Part shown: one piece after another, positions 10,301 through 23,000 of the stretch
How the letters are laid out: each line of letters begins with the position of its first letter
Numbering within the stretch: the stretch's first letter is position 1
DNA from: Mastigias papua
Taxonomy: Eukaryota > Cnidaria > Scyphozoa > Rhizostomeae > Mastigiidae
Direction: 5' to 3'
DNA: 64,000 nucleotides
NCBI GenBank assembly: GCA_964019165.1
Contig: OZ025267.1
Span: forward strand, 18,935,985-18,999,984
Notes under the pieces: model-generated
The model's database searches: none
What the model was told of the DNA's origin: nothing
Seen by the model: only the letters and a program-made list of their open reading frames with translations
Translations under genes and position numbers: made by a program

Positions 10301-10590
10301 ATGGTCATACGGGCCACGTACGATTTTTAACAACAGTCGAAGTACCGAAGTCCGAGTTTAAAGAGAAGGGATCTTTATCACCGGAAATTAATTCAAGCAG
10401 ACCTATTTCACCTCCGACATCAAGGACGAAAAAAGTCATCGAAACTGTCTCTCGTAGCGATGATTCTTCGAAAAATATTACTTTAGTTATTAGTGGAGGT
10501 GATGGTTACGAAGATTTCCGTACTAGTGCCACATCAGAATCTGTAGGAAGAGATGACAGTACGAACCATTTGTTAATATGGAGAGTATGA
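1268..10590 (+). CDS. ARHGEF17: ARHGEF17 (TEM4)-like Rho guanine nucleotide exchange factor, C-terminal part, 10 exons
   Basis: Seen: joining 1268-1341, 1635-1766, 2390-2509, 3008-3185, 3623-3911, 4849-4929, 5609-5676, 6473-6621, 8980-9154 and 10121-10590 gives 577 uninterrupted codons plus a split first codon and a TGA stop. Every junction is GT-AG and the phases agree (0,0,0,1,2,2,1,0,1 after the successive exons). The product reads as a WD40-like beta-propeller with the motifs WLGTQDG, VFVALASGEL, IWCGCQNHV, GLGVWISL, ADAIIRQHKAACLRI, HTGHVRFL and GRDDSTNHLLIWRV. Known: ARHGEF17 activates RhoA-class GTPases through a DH-PH module and has this propeller as its tail. The catalytic part is not in the window. 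Inferred: orthology rests on recalled family motifs; ARHGEF10-type paralogues share the architecture but fit the C-terminus less well. A Lys/Ser- and Asp/Glu-rich low-complexity insert (exons 3008-3185 and 3623-3911) sits inside the propeller. No frameshift is seen, so the gene looks intact. Confidence 0.85.
1635..1766 (+). CDS. ARHGEF17: ARHGEF17-like exon b
   Basis: The acceptor is tttgttattgcag and the donor CAG|gtgtgc; both ends are phase 0. It encodes FTCAAPSRMASADITEAV and DIWVCNSDGYVGHF, the latter a propeller-blade-like segment, and ends VPEAQ. Confidence 0.85.
1767..2389 (+). other. Intron, no recognisable element
   Basis: AT-rich intron. The only structure noticed is a short tandem duplication of ACAAACATTGTTTAC near 2070-2098. 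Confidence 0.6.
2390..2509 (+). CDS. ARHGEF17: ARHGEF17-like exon c
   Basis: The acceptor is ttttctcttctag and the donor GAG|gtaact. It is exactly 40 codons, phase 0 at both ends. It encodes a Ser/Cys-rich strand followed by SRIQCIAPVPGSK, a second blade-like piece, then a basic linker ending KVHSE. Confidence 0.8.
2543..2688. mobile_element. MITE-like inverted-repeat element, family A copy 2
   Basis: The arms CTGATCAGGT...CTAATTGACC (left) and their imperfect complement (right) enclose about 70 bp. The interior shares CCATTTTGCATGATGATTGG and TTCTGACCAC with the copy at 1007-1190, so the two are the same family. It lies in the intron between exons c and d. Confidence 0.65.
3008..3185 (+). 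CDS. ARHGEF17: ARHGEF17-like exon d, low-complexity linker
   Basis: The acceptor is ctctgttatcatccag. The donor G|gtactt is weak but leaves the phase 1 that the next exon needs. The first half is Lys/Ser-rich and the second half acidic (SDDDD, TTDEEDNG). This is a disordered insert between propeller blades. The donor is the least certain of the set. Confidence 0.7.
3186..3622 (+). other. Intron, no recognisable element
   Basis: Intron between exons d and e. I see no repeat, RNA gene or other structure in it. Confidence 0.6.
3623..3911 (+). CDS. ARHGEF17: ARHGEF17-like exon e
   Basis: The acceptor is ctgtttttccag and the donor TG|gtaagt. It begins with an acidic, Ser/Gly-rich linker and ends with the conserved NPTMWLGTQDG, whose next codon (TG+C, Cys) is completed by the following exon. 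Confidence 0.85.
3992..4225. repeat. Near-perfect 234-bp foldback (inverted repeat)
   Basis: The two halves, 3992-4105 and 4112-4225, are reverse complements with only about four mismatches across 114 bp, around a 6-base loop CATAAA. It starts ATTATCAAAGC and ends GCTTTGATAAT. It lies in the intron between exons e and f, so the pre-mRNA would carry a very stable long hairpin. It could be a foldback MITE or a recent inverted duplication. Confidence 0.9.
4226..4848 (+). other. Rest of intron between exons e and f
   Basis: AT-rich sequence after the foldback. I see small dyads only (for example AACCTGAACAGGTT near 4590) and nothing I would name. Confidence 0.5.
4849..4929 (+). CDS. ARHGEF17: ARHGEF17-like exon f
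   Basis: The acceptor is gcttttctttcag and the donor CT|gtaagt. At 81 bp it is easily missed, but it is fixed by the split codon that makes Cys after WLGTQDG, giving CIYVYQSTSNVRKSK and ending NAIL. Confidence 0.85.
4930..5608 (+). other. Intron, no recognisable element
   Basis: Intron between exons f and g. Short open frames on both strands show no family features. I see no repeat structure. Confidence 0.55.
5609..5676 (+). CDS. ARHGEF17: ARHGEF17-like exon g
   Basis: The acceptor is ctgtttttattag and the donor CAGG|gtatgt. A 68-bp exon encoding YQDNKVFVALASGELRVYKR, the classic strand-turn-strand of a propeller blade. It ends in phase 1. Confidence 0.88.
5787..6037. mobile_element. Terminal-inverted-repeat element with a box-B-like motif
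   Basis: It begins TAACCAATTTGCAC and ends with the exact reverse complement. The arms extend inward imperfectly through GCCATCGCA..CCCATC for about 45 bp. A second copy of the CATCGCAGTCCCATCGACTGG-like stretch lies inside (about 5881-5901). On the minus strand the interior contains GATTCGAATCC, 10 of 11 to box B, so a SINE origin or a composite is possible. No protein coding is credible. Confidence 0.6.
6255..6408. mobile_element. MITE-like inverted-repeat element, family B
   Basis: The left arm CATAAATTCTAAATGTTTG..GATTGGCT is matched by the reverse complement of the right arm (..AGCCAATCAAAGATTTAGAGCCTATG), about 38 bp imperfect. The interior of about 75 bp is noncoding. It sits directly before the branch point/acceptor region of the exon at 6473. 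Confidence 0.65.
6473..6621 (+). CDS. ARHGEF17: ARHGEF17-like exon h
   Basis: The acceptor is tttttaacctttgaag and the donor GAG|gtaatt. It encodes a Gly/Asn-containing loop and then GRIWCGCQNHVVLVN, one of the best-conserved pieces of the family. A 154-bp inverted-repeat element ends 64 bp upstream of this exon. Confidence 0.88.
6622..7876 (+). other. First half of the longest intron
   Basis: AT-rich. It contains a 15-A run near 6994-7008 and a short (TAGG) repeat near 7311-7324. I see no gene or named element here. Confidence 0.5.
7877..8270. mobile_element. MITE-like element with nested inverted repeats, family C
   Basis: It starts GTGCAAACGATC and ends GATCGTTTGCAC; the outer arms are about 30 bp and imperfect. 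Inside, 7877-7892 (GTGCAAACGATCTAAC) pairs perfectly with 7934-7949, and further copies of the CGTTTGCAC motif occur at about 8195 and near 8050. There is no coding sequence and no obvious target-site duplication. Confidence 0.65.
8460..8521 (-). pseudogene. Decayed tRNA-like sequence / SINE head
   Basis: On the minus strand the 62 bases begin GACCAGATAGCTCACTGGT: box A TAGCTCACTGG matches the consensus at 10 of 11. They end with ATCGAGCCCCAC and TCGGGTT. The acceptor ends pair at 6 of 7 positions. The 5' side of the T stem has decayed (GTATA against CCCAC) and about 10 nt of the anticodon region are missing. Known: such a pattern is typical of tRNA-derived SINE heads. A working tRNA is excluded by the missing arm. 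Confidence 0.6.
8522..8979 (+). other. End of the longest intron
   Basis: It may include the remainder of the tRNA-like repeat on the minus strand. Otherwise I see nothing nameable before the acceptor at 8979. Confidence 0.4.
8980..9154 (+). CDS. ARHGEF17: ARHGEF17-like exon i
   Basis: The acceptor is tctttgttttag and the donor GCAG|gtaata. It encodes GLGVWISLQSSAVVRLYH and PAVHKMLA, and joins the next exon through a split Gly codon. It follows the longest intron seen (2,358 bp). Confidence 0.9.
9155..10120 (+). other. Intron with a CG-rich patch
   Basis: Mostly AT-rich. 9520-9660 stands out because TCGCGNA/GTCGC-type words recur about every 20 bases. It resembles the TTCGCGCAC-rich interior of the element at 12601-13150, so it may be a degraded relative. 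Confidence 0.4.
10121..10590 (+). CDS. ARHGEF17: ARHGEF17-like terminal coding exon with stop
   Basis: The acceptor is gttcctgtttcccag. It encodes ADAIIRQHKAACLRITALL, LWIGTSAGV, HTGHVRFL, ISGGDGYEDFR and the C-terminal GRDDSTNHLLIWRV, followed by TGA at 10588-10590. A Ser/Pro-rich loop separates the last two blades. This exon gives the strongest family assignment. Confidence 0.93.
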
Positions 10591-12600
10591 TTTGGTTATT
10601 ATGTTGTCGAGAATTTTAGCTGTTACTCTCCCGCCTTATGAAGGTGGCTTGTTTCGCTTCGAAGTTATTTTGGTAACATCGAGGCGGCGACAAAGATATT
10701 TGCTCACAACTGTTGTTTTAGGGAGAGCCATCTCTACCCTTCCCCCCTGTTGACGCTATGGAATTGTACTTGTATGAACTGAACTAAACTCTGTGTACTT
10801 CTGTCTTCGTGGAAGTTATTATTGCGAAATTTCTGAAGAATATCTCCAAAGTTCTAAACCAATTGAAATTTATTAAGACTCTCATAGTTTTAAGCTCTCA
10901 TAGTTTTAAGTCTAAGTCAACTTTTTCGAAATTTGTTCAAATGTACATACTTATGTCTTTTTGATAGGAATGACGCGAAATTTCTTACGAAGTTGTTCAT
11001 TGTTCTTAGTGAAATGTTTTTAAAATGTTTTTCAATAATTTCTTTAATTTTTTCACGAGCTATGCTCATTTCGAAAGATTTTTTATTTTGGGCGATGACA
11101 TCAGTTGTTTTCAAGAGAGCATGATTCGTATCTCTTGTTCAGGATCTAAAATCGCATTGGTTTCAGCGTCCATATGAAACTCCTGTGATTGGCTTGTGCT
11201 CAGCGCGCAGCCATTGTCACTCAAATCAACAACCGTTAAGATTTAAGTCTTTACTTTGTACAAAAGTCCCTTCCTTGCTTCTATGTTGGATTGGCTCTTC
11301 TTCAACGTTGTGATGGCGATATCCATTTCCGCTATGTTTTCATTACGGCGCGTTGTTCATACATCAGTAGCAGTCTTGCCAATGCAAACGTTGATAGACA
11401 TTCGCTCCACGGTATGTCGTAGGCAGTTTTGCAAGGGTCTCAAGACATGGCAAAAGCTCATCTAGACTAGGTGTTAGGCAGTCGATGGGCAACGGAAGTA
11501 GCCGTTCAAGCACTTACACATTTTTATAAGAGAGATTTTCGCCCTGTGCTGAAGCTTTTTCAGCTTTTTCATAATTTCAGCACTAGAGCTTTCTAAAGAC
11601 TTTCTTTCCAAACACACTCTACACAAACAGAACACTGCAATACGTACATTATCAAAGGAAATCTATGAAAATTAAACAGAAAGAAGAGATAATGGGCTTA
11701 AATAGAAGTTTTAATTTCAAATTTGTATCATCTCATGAACTTTCTTAGTTACTGTCATACATGTATAGCCGTAATTGGGGGTTTTGATGGGATGTAGAGC
11801 TCACTAGGTTCTATACATGGTAGACACTTAGAGCAGAATCTAATGCCCCCCGGTGCAAAGAACTGCTTCTCTTCCTCTCCATATCAGCCTGTTTTTCACT
11901 ACTTTTTGGCCTGGAAGGAACACACAGCTAATGGCCGTTCTTAATTGACGACTGCAGTTGAAGTGAATTGTCTTTGTGAAACTAGCTTTGTTTCCTTGCG
12001 TCTGTTTACAACTGTGTTATGCAAGATGTGGTCCACCTTAAAACAGGTTAGCTTATTACGCACAACAGCGTTCTGTCCTCTTAATGCAGCTGCAAAGTGT
12101 TAAATAAGTGAGTGAACGATTGCTTTAGATGCGCTGCACGTTTGCATTGAGTTTGCAAACGCTAGTTTATTCATTTTCGAATGACATTTTGTCAGCCTTG
12201 CACTGGCTGTTAATATACTATGTGACGGTATAAGTAAGATTAAGAAATATTTATTAAAATACGTACTATCACTGACGACGACGCTTTTAATATTTGACAT
12301 AATCATATCTATTGACATGTCTTACAATGCATGAAGTGTATACAATATCATTGTGAGATTTTTATATTATAGCGAATAGTAAATTTTTTGCAATTAATTG
12401 TTTCTGCTATTAGTTGCCTCCCTCGAATTCGATTTGACGTTTTCTTACTTAGCTTGACCATCCGACCTATGAGATTGTTCATCCGGTAGAGCCCTAATAC
12501 CCGCACAGCATGTATATTTTACTTAACTCTCAACAGTTTAATGGTAACTGGGGTGTTTTCTACATCATCAGGCCATTGACATAGACAATTTTTAGATGAA
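10591..12600 (+). other. 3' UTR and intergenic sequence
   Basis: This follows the stop codon of the ARHGEF17-like gene. I noticed no AATAAA; the first common variant seen is ATTAAA at 11671-11676, about 1.1 kb after the stop, so the polyadenylation site is uncertain. CTCATAGTTTTAAG is duplicated in tandem near 10879-10908. Short open frames here show no recognisable features. Confidence 0.45.
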
Positions 12601-14000
<1,400 letters not shown>

Positions 14001-14200
14001 NNNNNNNNNNNNNNNNNNNNNNNNNNNNNNNNNNNNNNNNNNNNNNNNNNNNNNNNNNNNNNNNNNNNNNNNNNNNNNNNNNNNNNNNNNNNNNNNNNNN
14101 NNNNNNNNNNNNNNNNNNNNNNNNNNNNNNNNNNNNNNNNNNNNNNNNNNNNNNNNNNNNNNNNNNNNNNNNNNNNNNNNNNNNNNNNNNNNNNNNNNNN
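14001..14200. other. Assembly gap (200 N)
   Basis: Exactly 200 N, probably a scaffolding placeholder of arbitrary size. Sequence to the left is unique and sequence to the right is already inside a 107-bp satellite monomer, so the true left boundary of the satellite and an unknown amount of array are missing. Confidence 0.98.
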
Positions 14201-17080
14201 ATCAAAATCAATCAATTTCAAATGTGGTCATTTTTGAGCAAAATACCAAGGCTATAGCCTTACTTTTTGGCCGCAAATCGCTCATTTTCATCACTTTTCA
14301 ATCTTCAATCAAAATCAATCAATTTCAAATTTGGTCATTTTTGAGCAAAATACCAAGGCTATAGCCTTAGTGTTTGGCAAAAAATGGCTCATTTTCATCA
14401 CTTGTCAATCTTCAATCAAAATCAATCAATTTCAAATTTGATCATTTTTGAGCAAAATACCAAGGCTATAGCCTTACTTTCTGGCCAGAAATGGCTCATT
14501 TTCATCACTTTTCAATCTTCAATCAAAATCAATCAATTTCAAATTTGGTCATGTTTGAGCAAAATACCAAGGCTACAGCCTTACTTTTTGGCCAAACATC
14601 GCTCATTTTCATCACTTTTCAATCTTCAATCAAAATCAATCAATTTCAAATTTGGTCATTTTTGAGCAAAATACCAAGGCTATAGCCTTAGTTTTTGGCC
14701 AAAAATGGCTCATTTTCATCACTTTTCAATCATCAATCAAAATCAATCAACTTCAAATTTGGTCATTTGTGAGCAAAATACCAAGGCTATAGCCTTACTT
14801 TTTGGCCAAAAATCGCTCATTTTCATCACTTTTCAATCTTCAATCAAAATCAATCAATTTCAAAGTTGGTCATGTTTGAGCAAAATACCAAGGCTACAGC
14901 CTTACTTTTTGGCCAAACATCGCTCATTTTCATCACTTTTCAATCTTCAATCAAAATCAATCAATTTCTAATTTGGTCATTTTTGAGCAAAATACCAAGG
15001 CTATAGCCTTACTTGTTGGCCAACAATCGCTCATTTTCATCACTTTTCAATCTTCAATCAAAATCAATCAATTTCAAATGTGGTCATTTTTGAGCAAAAT
15101 ACCAAGGCTATAGCCTTACTTTTTGGCCGCAAATCGCTCATTTTCATCACTTTTCAATCTTCAATCAAAATCAATCAATTTCAAATGTGGTCATTTTTGA
15201 GCAAAATACCAAGGCTATAGCCTTAGTGTTTGGCAAAAAATGGCTCATTTTCATCACTTGTCAATCTTCAATCAAAATCAATCAATTTCAAATTTGATCA
15301 TTTTTGAGCAAAATACCAAGGCTATAGCCTTACTTTCTGGCCAGAAATGGCTCATTTTCATCACTTTTCAATCTTCAATCAAAATCAATCAATTTCAAAT
15401 TTGGTCATGTTTGAGCAAAATACCAAGGCTACAGCCTTACTTTTTGGCCAAACATCGCTCATTTTCATCACTTTTCAATCTTCAATCAAAATCAATCAAT
15501 TTCAAATTTGGTCATTTTTGAGCAAAATACCAAGGCTATAGCCTTAGTTTTTGGCCAAAAATGGCTCATTTTCATCACTTTTCAATCATCAATCAAAATC
15601 AATCAACTTCAAATTTGGTCATTTGTGAGCAAAATACCAAGGCTATAGCCTTACTTTTTGGCCAAAAATCGCTCATTTTCATCACTTTTCAATCTTCAAT
15701 CAAAATCAATCAATTTCAAAGTTGGTCATGTTTGAGCAAAATACCAAGGCTACAGCCTTACTTTTTGGCCAAACATCGCTCATTTTCATCACTTTTCAAT
15801 CTTCAATCAAAATCAATCAATTTCTAATTTGGTCATTTCTGAGCAAAATACCAAGGCTATAGCCTTACTTGTTGGCCAACAATCGCTCATTTTCATCACT
15901 TTTCAATCTTCAATCAAAATCAATCAATTTCAAATTTGGTCATTTTTGAGCAAAATACCAAGGCTACAGCCTTACTTTGTGGACAAAAATGGCTCATTTT
16001 CATCACTTTTGAATCTTCAATCAAAATCAATCAGTTTCAAATTTGGTCATTTTTGAGCAAAATACCAAGGCTATAGCCTTAGTGTGTGGCAAAAAATGGC
16101 TCATTTTCATCACTTTTCAATCTTCAATCAAAATCAATCAATTTCAAATGTGGTCATTTTTGAGCAAAATACCAAGGCTATAGCCTTACTTTTTGGCCGC
16201 AAATCGCTCATTTTCATCACTTTTCAATCTTCAATCAAAATCAATCAATTTCAAATTTGGTCATTTTTGAGCAAAATACCAAGGCTATAGCCTTAGTGTT
16301 TGGCAAAAAATGGCTCATTTTCATCACTTGTCAATCTTCAATCAAAATCAATCAATTTCAAATTTGATCATTTTTGAGCAAAATACCAAGGCTATAGCCT
16401 TACTTTCTGGCCAGAAATGGCTCATTTTCATCACTTTTCAATCTTCAATCAAAATCAATCAATTTCAAATTTGGTCATGTTTGAGCAAAATACCAAGGCT
16501 ACAGCCTTACTTTTTGGCCAAACATCGCTCATTTTCATCACTTTTCAATCTTCAATCAAAATCAATCAATTTCAAATTTGGTCATTTTTGAGCAAAATAC
16601 CAAGGCTATAGCCTTAGTTTTTGGCCAAAAATGGCTCATTTTCATCACTTTTCAATCATCAATCAAAATCAATCAACTTCAAATTTGGTCATTTGTGAGC
16701 AAAATACCAAGGCTATAGCCTTACTTTTTGGCCAAAAATCGCTCATTTTCATCACTTTTCAATCTTCAATCAAAATCAATCAATTTCAAAGTTGGTCATG
16801 TTTGAGCAAAATACCAAGGCTACAGCCTTACTTTTTGGCCAAACATCGCTCATTTTCATCACTTTTCAATCTTCAATCAAAATCAATCAATTTCTAATTT
16901 GGTCATTTTTGAGCAAAATACCAAGGCTATAGCCTTACTTGTTGGCCAACAATCGCTCATTTTCATCACTTTTCAATCTTCAATCAAAATCAATCAATTT
17001 CAAATTTGGTCATTTTTGAGCAAAATACCAAGGCTACAGCCTTACTTTGTGGACAAAAATGGCTCATTTTCATCACTTTT
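14201..17080 (+). repeat. Satellite segment duplicated 46 monomers downstream
   Basis: This stretch reappears at 19123-22002, displaced by 4,922 bp (46 x 107). Reading the two side by side I found two substitutions (15187 G against T; 15839 C against T). Divergence begins at 17081. The copies are therefore very recent, or reflect an assembly repeat. Confidence 0.85.
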
Positions 17081-20000
17081 GAATCTTCAATCAAAATCAA
17101 TCAGTTTCAAATTTGGTCATTTTTGAGCAAAATACCAAGGCTATAGCCTTAGTGTGTGGCAAAAAATGGCTCATTTTCATCACTTTTCAATCTTCAATCA
17201 AAATCAATCAAGTTCAAATTTGATCATTTTTGAGCAAAATACCAAGGCTACAGCCTTACTTTTTGGCCAAACATGGCTCATTTTCATCACTTTTCAATCT
17301 TCAATCAAAATCAATCAATTTCAAATTTGGTCATTTTTGAGCAAAATACCAAGGCTATAGCCTTAGTTTTTGGCTAAAATGGCTCATTTTCATCACTTTT
17401 CAATCTTCAATCAAAATCAATCAATTTCAAATTTGGTCATGTTTGAGCAAAATACCAAGGCTATAGCCTTACTTTTTGGCCAAAAATGGCTCATTTTCAT
17501 CACTTTTCAATCTTCAATCAAAATCAATCAATTTCTAATTTGGTCATTTTTGAGCAAAATACCAAGGCTATAGCCTTACTTGTTGGCCAACAATCGCTCG
17601 TTTTCATCACGTTTGAATCTTCAATCAAAATCAATCAGTTTCAAATTTGGTCATTTGTGAGCAAAATACCAAGGCTATAGCCTTACTTTTTGGCCAAAAA
17701 TCGCTCATTTTCATCACTTTTCAATCTTCAATCAAAATCAATCAATTTCAAATTTGGTCATTTTTGAGCAAAATACCAAGGCTATAGCCTTACTTTTTGG
17801 CCAAACATCGCTCATTTTCATCACTTTTCAATCTTCAATCAAAATCAATCAATTTCAAATTTGGTCATTTTTGAGCAAAATACCAAGGCTATAGCCTTAC
17901 TGTATAGCCAAAAATTGCTCATTTTCATCACTTTTCAATCTTCAATCAAAATCAATCAATTTCAAATTTGGTCATTTTTGAGCAAAATACCAAGGCTATA
18001 GCCTTAGTTTTTGGCCAAAAATCGCTCAATTTCATCACTTTTCAATCTTCAATCAAAATCAATCAATTTCAAATTTGGTCATTTTTGAGCAACATACCAA
18101 GGCTATAGCCTTACTTTATAGCCAAAAATGGCTCATTTTCATCACTTTTCAATCTTCAATCAAAATCAATCAATTTCAAATTTGGTCATTTTTGAGCAAA
18201 ATACCAAGGCTATAGCCTTAGTTTTTGGCCGAAAATCGCTCATTTTCATCACGTTTCAATCTTCAATCAAAATCAATCAATTTCAAATTTGGTCAGTTTT
18301 GAGCAAAATACCAAGGCTATAGCCTTACTTTTTGGTCAGAAATGGCTCATTTTCATCACTTGTCAATCTTCAATCAAAATCAATCAATTTCAAATTTGGT
18401 CATTTTTGAGCAAAATACCAAGGCTACAGCCTTACTTTTTGGCCAAACATGGCTCATTTTCATCACTTTTCAATCTTCAATCAAAATCAATCAATTTAAA
18501 ATTTGGTCATTTTTGAGCAAAATACCAAGGCTATAGCCTTACTGTTTGGCCAGAAATGGCTCATTTTCATCACTTTTCAATCTTCAATCAAAATCAATCA
18601 ATTTCAAATTTGGTCATTTTTGAGCAAAATACCAAGGCTATAGCCTTACTTTTTGGCCAAAAATGGCTCATTTTCATCACTTTTCAATCTTCAATCAAAA
18701 TCAATCAATTTCAAATTTGATCATTTTTGAGCAAAATACCAAGGCTATAGCCTTACTTTCTGGCCAGAAATGGCTCATTTTCATCACTTTTCAATCTTCA
18801 ATCAAAATCAATCAATTTCCAATTTGGTCATGTTTGAGCAGAATACCAAGGCTACAGCCTTACTTTTTGGCCAAACATCGCTCATTTTCATCACTTTTCA
18901 ATCTTCAATCAAAATCAATCAATTTCAAATTTGGTCATTTTTGAGCAAAATACCAAGGCTATAGCCTTAGTTTTTGGCCAAAAATGGCTCATTTTCATCA
19001 CTTTTCAATCATCAATCAAAATCAATCAACTTCAAATTTGGTCATTTTGTGAGCAAAATACCAAGGCTATAGCCTTTCTTTTTGGCCAAAAATCGCTCAT
19101 TTTCATCACTTTTCAATCTTCAATCAAAATCAATCAATTTCAAATGTGGTCATTTTTGAGCAAAATACCAAGGCTATAGCCTTACTTTTTGGCCGCAAAT
19201 CGCTCATTTTCATCACTTTTCAATCTTCAATCAAAATCAATCAATTTCAAATTTGGTCATTTTTGAGCAAAATACCAAGGCTATAGCCTTAGTGTTTGGC
19301 AAAAAATGGCTCATTTTCATCACTTGTCAATCTTCAATCAAAATCAATCAATTTCAAATTTGATCATTTTTGAGCAAAATACCAAGGCTATAGCCTTACT
19401 TTCTGGCCAGAAATGGCTCATTTTCATCACTTTTCAATCTTCAATCAAAATCAATCAATTTCAAATTTGGTCATGTTTGAGCAAAATACCAAGGCTACAG
19501 CCTTACTTTTTGGCCAAACATCGCTCATTTTCATCACTTTTCAATCTTCAATCAAAATCAATCAATTTCAAATTTGGTCATTTTTGAGCAAAATACCAAG
19601 GCTATAGCCTTAGTTTTTGGCCAAAAATGGCTCATTTTCATCACTTTTCAATCATCAATCAAAATCAATCAACTTCAAATTTGGTCATTTGTGAGCAAAA
19701 TACCAAGGCTATAGCCTTACTTTTTGGCCAAAAATCGCTCATTTTCATCACTTTTCAATCTTCAATCAAAATCAATCAATTTCAAAGTTGGTCATGTTTG
19801 AGCAAAATACCAAGGCTACAGCCTTACTTTTTGGCCAAACATCGCTCATTTTCATCACTTTTCAATCTTCAATCAAAATCAATCAATTTCTAATTTGGTC
19901 ATTTTTGAGCAAAATACCAAGGCTATAGCCTTACTTGTTGGCCAACAATCGCTCATTTTCATCACTTTTCAATCTTCAATCAAAATCAATCAATTTCAAA

Positions 20001-23000
20001 TGTGGTCATTTTTGAGCAAAATACCAAGGCTATAGCCTTACTTTTTGGCCGCAAATCGCTCATTTTCATCACTTTTCAATCTTCAATCAAAATCAATCAA
20101 TTTCAAATTTGGTCATTTTTGAGCAAAATACCAAGGCTATAGCCTTAGTGTTTGGCAAAAAATGGCTCATTTTCATCACTTGTCAATCTTCAATCAAAAT
20201 CAATCAATTTCAAATTTGATCATTTTTGAGCAAAATACCAAGGCTATAGCCTTACTTTCTGGCCAGAAATGGCTCATTTTCATCACTTTTCAATCTTCAA
20301 TCAAAATCAATCAATTTCAAATTTGGTCATGTTTGAGCAAAATACCAAGGCTACAGCCTTACTTTTTGGCCAAACATCGCTCATTTTCATCACTTTTCAA
20401 TCTTCAATCAAAATCAATCAATTTCAAATTTGGTCATTTTTGAGCAAAATACCAAGGCTATAGCCTTAGTTTTTGGCCAAAAATGGCTCATTTTCATCAC
20501 TTTTCAATCATCAATCAAAATCAATCAACTTCAAATTTGGTCATTTGTGAGCAAAATACCAAGGCTATAGCCTTACTTTTTGGCCAAAAATCGCTCATTT
20601 TCATCACTTTTCAATCTTCAATCAAAATCAATCAATTTCAAAGTTGGTCATGTTTGAGCAAAATACCAAGGCTACAGCCTTACTTTTTGGCCAAACATCG
20701 CTCATTTTCATCACTTTTCAATCTTCAATCAAAATCAATCAATTTCTAATTTGGTCATTTTTGAGCAAAATACCAAGGCTATAGCCTTACTTGTTGGCCA
20801 ACAATCGCTCATTTTCATCACTTTTCAATCTTCAATCAAAATCAATCAATTTCAAATTTGGTCATTTTTGAGCAAAATACCAAGGCTACAGCCTTACTTT
20901 GTGGACAAAAATGGCTCATTTTCATCACTTTTGAATCTTCAATCAAAATCAATCAGTTTCAAATTTGGTCATTTTTGAGCAAAATACCAAGGCTATAGCC
21001 TTAGTGTGTGGCAAAAAATGGCTCATTTTCATCACTTTTCAATCTTCAATCAAAATCAATCAATTTCAAATGTGGTCATTTTTGAGCAAAATACCAAGGC
21101 TATAGCCTTACTTTTTGGCCGCAAATCGCTCATTTTCATCACTTTTCAATCTTCAATCAAAATCAATCAATTTCAAATTTGGTCATTTTTGAGCAAAATA
21201 CCAAGGCTATAGCCTTAGTGTTTGGCAAAAAATGGCTCATTTTCATCACTTGTCAATCTTCAATCAAAATCAATCAATTTCAAATTTGATCATTTTTGAG
21301 CAAAATACCAAGGCTATAGCCTTACTTTCTGGCCAGAAATGGCTCATTTTCATCACTTTTCAATCTTCAATCAAAATCAATCAATTTCAAATTTGGTCAT
21401 GTTTGAGCAAAATACCAAGGCTACAGCCTTACTTTTTGGCCAAACATCGCTCATTTTCATCACTTTTCAATCTTCAATCAAAATCAATCAATTTCAAATT
21501 TGGTCATTTTTGAGCAAAATACCAAGGCTATAGCCTTAGTTTTTGGCCAAAAATGGCTCATTTTCATCACTTTTCAATCATCAATCAAAATCAATCAACT
21601 TCAAATTTGGTCATTTGTGAGCAAAATACCAAGGCTATAGCCTTACTTTTTGGCCAAAAATCGCTCATTTTCATCACTTTTCAATCTTCAATCAAAATCA
21701 ATCAATTTCAAAGTTGGTCATGTTTGAGCAAAATACCAAGGCTACAGCCTTACTTTTTGGCCAAACATCGCTCATTTTCATCACTTTTCAATCTTCAATC
21801 AAAATCAATCAATTTCTAATTTGGTCATTTTTGAGCAAAATACCAAGGCTATAGCCTTACTTGTTGGCCAACAATCGCTCATTTTCATCACTTTTCAATC
21901 TTCAATCAAAATCAATCAATTTCAAATTTGGTCATTTTTGAGCAAAATACCAAGGCTACAGCCTTACTTTGTGGACAAAAATGGCTCATTTTCATCACTT
22001 TTCAATCTTCAATCAAAATCAATCAATTTCAAATTTGGTCATTTTTGAGCAAAATACCAAGGCTATAGCCTTACTGTTTGGCAAAAAATGGCTCATTTTC
22101 ATCACTTTTGAATCTTCAATCAAAATCAATCAATTTCAAATTTGATCATTTTTGAGCAAAATACCAAGGCTATAGCCTTACTTTCTGGCCAGAAATGGCT
22201 CATTTTCATCACTTTTCAATCTTCAATCAAACTCAATCAATTTCAAATTTGGTCATTTTTGAGCAAAATACCAAGGCTATAGCCTTAGTGTTTGGCAAAA
22301 AATGGCTCATTTTCATCACTTTTCAATCTTCAATCAAAATCAATCAATTTCAAATTTGATCATTTTTGAGCAAAATACCAAGGCTATAGCCTTACTTTCT
22401 GGCCAGAAATGGCTCATTTTCATCACTTTTCAATCTTCAATCAAAATCAATCAATTTCAAATTTGGTCATTTTTGAGCAAAATACCAAGGCTATAGCCTT
22501 ACTTTATAGCCAAAAATGGCTCATTTTCATCACTTTTCAATCTTCAATCAAAATCAATCAATTTCAAATTTGGTCATTTTTGAGCAAAATACCAAGGCTA
22601 TAGCCTTAGTTTTTGGCTAAAATGGCTCATTTTCATCACTTTTCAATCTTCAATCAAAATCAATCAATTTCAAATTTGGTCATTTTTGAGCAAACTACCA
22701 AGGCTATAGCCTTACTTTTTGGCCAAAAATGGCTCATTTTCATCACTTTTCAATCTTCAATCAAAATCAATCAATTTCTAATTTGGTCATTTTTGAGCAA
22801 AATACCAAGGCTATAGCCTTACTTGTTGGCCAACAATCGCTCATTTTCATCACTTTTCAATCTTCAATCAAAATCAATCAATTTCAAATTTGGTCATTTT
22901 TGAGCAAAATACCAAGGCTACAGCCTTACTTTGTGGACAAAAATGGCTCATTTTCATCACTTTTGAATCTTCAATCAAAATCAATCAGTGTCAAATTTGG

